The notes below the pieces were generated by a model. That model ran no database searches, was not told the origin of the DNA, and was given only the letters and a program-made list of their open reading frames with translations. DNA of 64,000 nt from Poronia punctata. Its lineage: Eukaryota; Ascomycota; Sordariomycetes; Xylariales; Xylariaceae. Below are positions 58,989 to 64,000 of this stretch, in pieces. Position 1 is the first letter of the stretch, and the number at the start of each line of letters is the position of its first letter. The position numbers and the translations under genes were made by a program. The stretch spans positions 82,875 to 146,874 of the forward strand of contig MU401503.1 in assembly GCA_022579005.1 (NCBI GenBank), written 5' to 3'.

Positions 58989-59849
58989 ATGGGTCTGGAA
59001 CTTTATCAGATGCCCGCCCCGGAGGTGGAAGCGGCGAACACGCTCCAGAACGCAAGACTGCTTCGTTACATCGAATACCTCGCCGACACCCGGAAAAACC
59101 CTGCAGCCGAGCCGCAGATGACACCGGTCCTCCACACAGCAGCCGAACTGGCGAGGCTCGTAAGAGAAGCATCGTTGGGAGCCATCCATCGCGAGCATGA
59201 GGCCATCACAGAGTTCGTTGCCAAGTTCCGAGAGTATATTGATCTGGGCAGCAGAGGCCGCCTCGAGGAGCGAGACATCGAGGACATGATAGGCGACTTC
59301 ATCGAGCGCCTGGACAAGCTCTTCTTCTTCGGCATGCTAACTCGCGAAGTAGTCAACCAGATCGGGAACAGGACTCCCCTCGTCGACGTCGTGACAATCA
59401 ACGGCCGGGGATACGACTTCTACTCATTCGAAGATAATCGTATGACCATCTATTACGGGGAAGGCCCTGGTTGGGAGTCGGACCCGCCGGTCAACTATCA
59501 AAATACCATCTGCACGCGAATCCTTACCGTAGTTTTGCCACAGATGGTGCACGCTTACCTCGAGATATTCGCGGACCCCGACGACGTGAATTACCGGGCC
59601 CACGTTGAGCTCCCGGAGAATACAGCTGGCGAGGGATGTGGCTACATGTTCTGGACCATCCTCGCCTTCATCACCGCGAAAGTCCATACCTGGACCGCGT
59701 CCGCTCGTATTGAAGCCATAGCCAAGGAGCAGTTCGAAGATATGCATGAACTCCTTGACGAAAACGGTCATACCGCCTGCTTCCCCACTTGCCCTTATGA
59801 TGGGAGATATGGTATATGTTACTACCGGTACCCCGGACCATTGGAGTAA
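58989..59849 (+). CDS. Hypothetical protein, possibly a degenerate SprT-like fold
   Basis: Single exon, 286 aa from the ATG at 58989. The frame is open upstream to a TTG without an ATG, and the leader there is CA-rich like a 5' UTR. The mid part is helical and charged. A hydrophobic helix TRILTVVLPQMVHAYLEIFA then sits where SprT-like metalloproteases carry HEMxHA. The first His and the Glu are replaced by Pro and Gln, so the zinc-protease motif is not intact. The end has a small Cys cluster (CFPTCPYDGRYGICYY). The likeness is weak and by eye only. Confidence 0.7.
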   Translation: MGLELYQMPAPEVEAANTLQNARLLRYIEYLADTRKNPAAEPQMTPVLHTAAELARLVREASLGAIHREHEAITEFVAKFREYIDLGSRGRLEERDIEDMIGDFIERLDKLFFFGMLTREVVNQIGNRTPLVDVVTINGRGYDFYSFEDNRMTIYYGEGPGWESDPPVNYQNTICTRILTVVLPQMVHAYLEIFADPDDVNYRAHVELPENTAGEGCGYMFWTILAFITAKVHTWTASARIEAIAKEQFEDMHELLDENGHTACFPTCPYDGRYGICYYRYPGPLE

Positions 59850-60592
59850 GTAAACACACACCATCAGTGAGTACTTCTCTAAGCAGTAGCCATATCGACG
59901 ACAATAAAATCGAGGAGAGCAAGTACCTTAGTTACCCATTAGCCTAATAGATTGTAAAGGCATCAATGATCGCGCACTAGTCCACTAATAGCACAAGAAA
60001 ATAAGACATGGAAACATTGTCCCGAAAAATAGAATTGCCCCTTTTTACCAACCATGTGAGATTCAACGGTTCTGTAAAAGATAACCCAATTGTTCATCCA
60101 ACGGCAATGTGACTGTATATACGATACCTGACGGACATCTCAGTTTAAGTTTATGTCAAAAACGAAGCTAGAGACGAAGACGAGACATCAGTCACAACAT
60201 GAAGGTTTCATCTGCATTATGGCCGGCTGTTACATTTATTAGATAGAGACCCAAACGGGTCAAGCATTAGTCCACGGCGAGGAGTAGCTCACCACAATCG
60301 TGGGATGTCCAACTATCTTTATTATTACCTGCCAACCCAATGTAGCAATACAGAGATCCATACCCCCCATCTACGCATTATCGTTACTTTCAACGACCCC
60401 AAAAAAAAAACCTGTCCATTGTGGTCATTTTCCCCGTTTCGTCAAGAGTAGCAAAACGAGCGCCGAAGACCATAGTATCCTTTCCGGAAAAGGGGGCAAG
60501 CGATCGCTTTAAATGTGAATGCCCCGACCCATGTAAAAACCTGTACGCCTAGAATTTCATGCATTTGTAGAAAAATATAAAAGGTCTTTTTG
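59850..60592. other. Convergent intergenic region
   Basis: 3' flanks of the hypothetical gene (+) and the 60593-61586 gene (-). An A-run lies at about 60401-60410. No gene seen. Confidence 0.6.
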
Positions 60593-61586
60593 TCATCGAC
60601 GAGTGTCCTCTTGCGCCTCTTGCGGATGAGTCGACAGAGAAGATGCCGGTCGCTCTACGGGACCTAGTTCGGCGCCCTGGCCACTATGTGCTCGCTTACG
60701 ACCCGGAATGAAACGGGCCATGCCTTGTCCGATGGTGTGAGGCTCTTGGGTTTCGGAAAACTTGGCAAAAAAGCTCTTCCGCTTCGACTGTTGCTGGCTT
60801 TGTTTTTGGTCGTCGTTCAATCCAACCTCTTCGAAATCTTCCTCCGCCGTAGGTTCCCTGTCAAAGAAACGGTCCCGGACGGACATTCGAGGGTTTCTGG
60901 CGAACCTGGGAGAATCGAGGCTTTGTCGGGGTGGATCGTGGACAATGATAGGGGACTTTGCGCAAATATCCTAGATGCAAGGGATGCTGGTTAGCGATAC
61001 GTACAAAGATTGAAATCGAATCAGTTGAAGACAAAAGGCGGCAGGAAATTCTAGAGGCGCCAACGTACAAAGGAGCGGCGGTAGGAATCGAAAGACTCGC
61101 GGGAGATGGAAAAGTGTTCGATATCGCCAATGCTGCTACGGGTGTCCATAGAAGTGCGCGAGTTCGGTGCCCGCCTCGGCCAAAGGCCCTTTTCCTCCGT
61201 CGGTGAAGGCTGCGATATCCGATCAGCAAATGGGTATGTTTTAAGTTTTAAGGAGGGTAATAGTATCTGCTTACGGGCAGGTAGACACCACTATCATTAA
61301 CCACTTTTGAGAAGAGCCGTCAGCATCAATTGTTCCCATTTTTGCATGTCGCAGCCGTAGGGTGGGGCACTGGGCAATTACCACTCATTTTGTAGTCGCC
61401 AGTGTCTTCTTTCTTTGTGCGAATGCTCCACGACGACGATGCCCTGGAACCAACAATGTCGACTCTCTCAAACCCACCAGACGAGTCTTTCTGCGGGACC
61501 GTACCAGGGCGGACATTCTCGTCGTTGACGGCGTCGGCGCCGGTGGTGAGGAAGGGCCGCTTGGCGAAAGGGTTTCGAATCGGCAT
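60593..61586 (-). CDS. Fungal protein of unknown function, four exons
   Basis: Four exons, 61586-61382, 61303-61275, 61209-61069 and 60970-60593, give 250 aa. No single open frame covers it. The joins follow consensus GT-AG signals and yield SGVYLPPSPTEEKGLWPRR and SYRRSFDICAKSPIIVHDPP. The protein is polar and Ser/Arg/Pro-rich, starting MPIRNPFAKRPFL. Basic-plus-Ser stretches (SKRKSFFAKF) could be phosphorylation sites, and no domain is recognised. The layout looks like a conserved Pezizomycotina orphan family, but I cannot name a function. The second exon is only 29 nt. Confidence 0.75.
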
Positions 61587-63906
61587 GGTCGGGTTTGTAG
61601 GCGGGGTTGTTTGAGAGCAAACAGATGGAAGCAAATAATGCAGTATCCGATTCGACTCAATTAGTCTAAAGGTGAAACCGATTCTCTAGTTCTAGACGGT
61701 ATCAATTCTTGGTCGATATTAAAGGTCTAACGCGAAATTGTTGAATAAGTTCAAGTTTGGATAGTAAAGTCGGGTTATGTATTTTAGCCACCCGGAAACG
61801 AAACAAAGAGTGATGGGAAGACGATCGGACCACGGTACTTTCTAACCACCGTAGGTAAACGGAGGGCGGCGCGGCGGAAGGAACATCCTACGAATAAGGT
61901 TCCTAACCAATGCAATACAATACACGTACTGACCGACAGGGTCTACACTTCCCAAATCCGTCCCTCTCACTCAGCATCTGCCTCTGCAGGGTTTGAAAGT
62001 TACCAGCAAGTATGACTGTCATGTGCCTGGAAATACAGCCCCCTGGGAGTGGTACATGATCGTATTTGGAAGGGATAGATGGAAAATACATGGTACTCAA
62101 CATGTAGATACTGTTTCGCGGTAAGTACCTGCTATAACTTTCCGACCTGCACTCACCAACTTTCAACTGTACCTGGTACGTATTGGCTTTGGAATCAGGG
62201 TGTTTGTGGGGTTGACAATTGATCCTCCAATCATCGAAATGCTCGTGGGGTAGAAGACCCTCCAAATCGTTGCAGTGGACTGATTTGGCATTCATTCAAG
62301 CTTGATGATCTCGAGCTAATAACGGCCATGTCCAAACAGGGTTAGCGGGTGCTTTAACAGGCTCTTTGGGTGAGAATTGAACGTTGGTACAACGGAAGGA
62401 TTGACCGGGATCTCGGATCTCTGATAGTCCGCATTGGAATCAGATTCCCATTTCTCATCTCATCCGCATTGCAGAACGGTATTTTATCACTCAGACAATC
62501 CCTATCCACGATGTACACCTTAACGACTTGAGCAATATTATCTATTTTTTGGTCCAATTGCTAAAGGGTGCGATTCTTGTTCTATAAAGTACCGGCTCTA
62601 TTACATGCAGAGCAATGATTAGCTCATCACAGAAGTGCCGTAAGCCGATTTAGAATTTCCTTGGAAGCTTTTGTGTGCCGCCTTTTCACGTCATCTTTTG
62701 CAAGGGAGACAATCCAACTAGATTAGGTACGCATTTCGTGTAGATACCTACTTCAAGTACCGTACTAAAAATGGTACTAACATGGGGTTCTCTTGTAGTG
62801 TCGGACACAGTTCATCAGGCTAGCTTTACAACTTTCCAACTTCCAAGGTTGTTTCTGCAAGTATTGACGAATTACATGCGACAACCTCTTTTAACTACTT
62901 ATGTAGGCTTGATCACTAGGTTGGTATGCGTAATGTATTCCAAGACAACTACAAGGTAAAATAGATGTAGAAGGTACCACCTTAGAAGAACAACTTGATG
63001 TACCGAGAGCGAGAATGATCATAAAGTTTCTCCCCGCATATGTAAGATCCGAGGTGCATTTTGTGCATTTTTCGCCACATCAATATTTTTGCATTGGCAA
63101 TGCGTGTAAAATAACCTCCTTCCATCAGCTACACAGCCCGTGGCAGCCTTATGCCGGCATCTAAGGGAACGAATAGCTCAGCCCTCCTAAGTTTTAATCT
63201 ACACACAGGAGTACTGTGGAAGTATTACTCATACACCACCGATTAAAGCATCGTTTCTGACTACCCAGCCCACCCAGCACGATATATGATCGCCAAGACA
63301 CGATTCAAGTTGCTACCTCCTTGAGATAGGAACGAAATATATTTTGAAGTATAGTAATACTACGTAAACGCAGCTAGAAAATAGAATATACTCGGTCCAC
63401 GTCAGGGAACCCTAGTAGATGAGACATCTACATACGCACGCAACTCGCACATGCGAGTATGTATTCTGCTTACAAGGGAGGACTCGGCTAATCATGCCAA
63501 TCATTCGATCGCAGGTCTTTGCCTAGTAATCCGTATCGAGGTAATAAAGTATAGTCGTGGATTCTTCGAGGCCTTTAAATGACCAAAAAAGGTTTGCTAG
63601 AAGATGATGATTGGTCCGAAATAATGTCAGCTTGCTACCTACTGCATTCCTAGTTGTGCCCAAATAGGTTCTGCACCTGATGTACACGCACATATATACA
63701 GGAGAGATGCATTACTGGGGGCATAGATATTCGAGTATCCTGTCAACCAACCGCCTTGACGAAAACAGACTTATTACGAGCATCTAGAGTCTCCCCCGTT
63801 CCTAAAGGTCTGATGCGTTTTGCTTGGCTGTAATCACTCGCCATAGAAATGGCATGGAGAGGAACTTGATCGAACTCGGCATCCTCCACGAACTCCTATG
63901 TTGAGA
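61587..63906. other. Terminal intergenic region
   Basis: 2.3 kb without a supported gene. A 130-codon frame (62295-61903, minus) opens with a plausible protein-like start and a GTGAGT donor after about 48 codons, but I could not find a downstream exon. Otherwise AT-rich with no clear signal. Confidence 0.5.
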
Positions 63907-64000
63907 GGGGGGGGGGGGGGGGGCGCGGCGCGGGGGGGGCGGGGGGGGGGGGGGGGGGGGGGCCCCCCCCCCGCCCCCCCCCGCCCCCCCCGGCGGGGCC
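63907..64000 (+). other. G/C homopolymer, probable sequencing or assembly artefact
   Basis: The last 94 bases are almost only long G runs followed by long C runs. This is unlike anything else in the window and looks like no-signal G calls with a mirrored read, i.e. a contig edge rather than genome. Confidence 0.8.

Noticed and set aside
61903..62295. 130-codon minus-strand ORF with a good GTGAGT donor after the first third
   Set aside because: Attempts to splice to downstream exons ran into stops; no family recognised.

Overview
The window is nuclear DNA of a filamentous ascomycete (Pezizomycotina). Short introns of about 50-90 nt with GTAAGT-like donors and CTRAC branch points interrupt most genes. 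The proteome is typical of that group, for example Ssr4, fungal DGAT2, a bifunctional Ade2, a MATA_HMG-type factor and the fungal zinc-finger/APH family. The style fits Sordariomycetes best, but the class is my inference.

Left part (1-19.5 kb): the 3' part of a DDT/WHIM-like plus PHD-finger chromatin protein (+), a 4.9-kb gene-poor stretch, an HMG-box factor (+), a SET-domain methyltransferase (-), symplekin/Pta1 (-), a tiny cytochrome oxidase assembly gene coa3 (+) hidden by introns, and the Rpd3L subunit Dep1 (-). Middle (21.7-45.1 kb): Nop12 (+), the SWI/SNF-RSC subunit Ssr4 (-), 6-phosphogluconate dehydrogenase (-) with a small spliced ORF in its leader, an RBM42-like RRM protein (+), an SLC35C2-like transporter (-), a broken zinc-finger/APH kinase-like gene (-), DGAT2 (-) and a single-span membrane protein (-). 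Right part (46.8-61.6 kb): class-3 lipase (-), Puf6 (-) divergent from Gir2 (+), Acl4 (-), the eight-exon ade2 (-), a possible degenerate SprT-like protein (+) and a fungal conserved protein of unknown function (-). The last 94 bases are G/C homopolymer and probably a sequencing or assembly artefact.

The genes are mostly housekeeping. Several serve ribosome assembly and translation (Nop12, Puf6, Acl4, Gir2), others chromatin (PHD protein, Dep1, Ssr4), mRNA 3'-end formation (Pta1) and core metabolism (Gnd1, Ade2, Dga1). There is no obvious secondary-metabolite cluster or intact transposon. Exon joins were inferred by reading splice signals together with protein-family continuity. The strongest leads are the single-frame pseudogene with four TAG stops, all fitting lost Trp codons in RIP context; a TACTCGTA/TACGAGTA motif scattered through the intergenic DNA; very small first exons and a 16-nt microexon; and a GC-AG intron in ade2.
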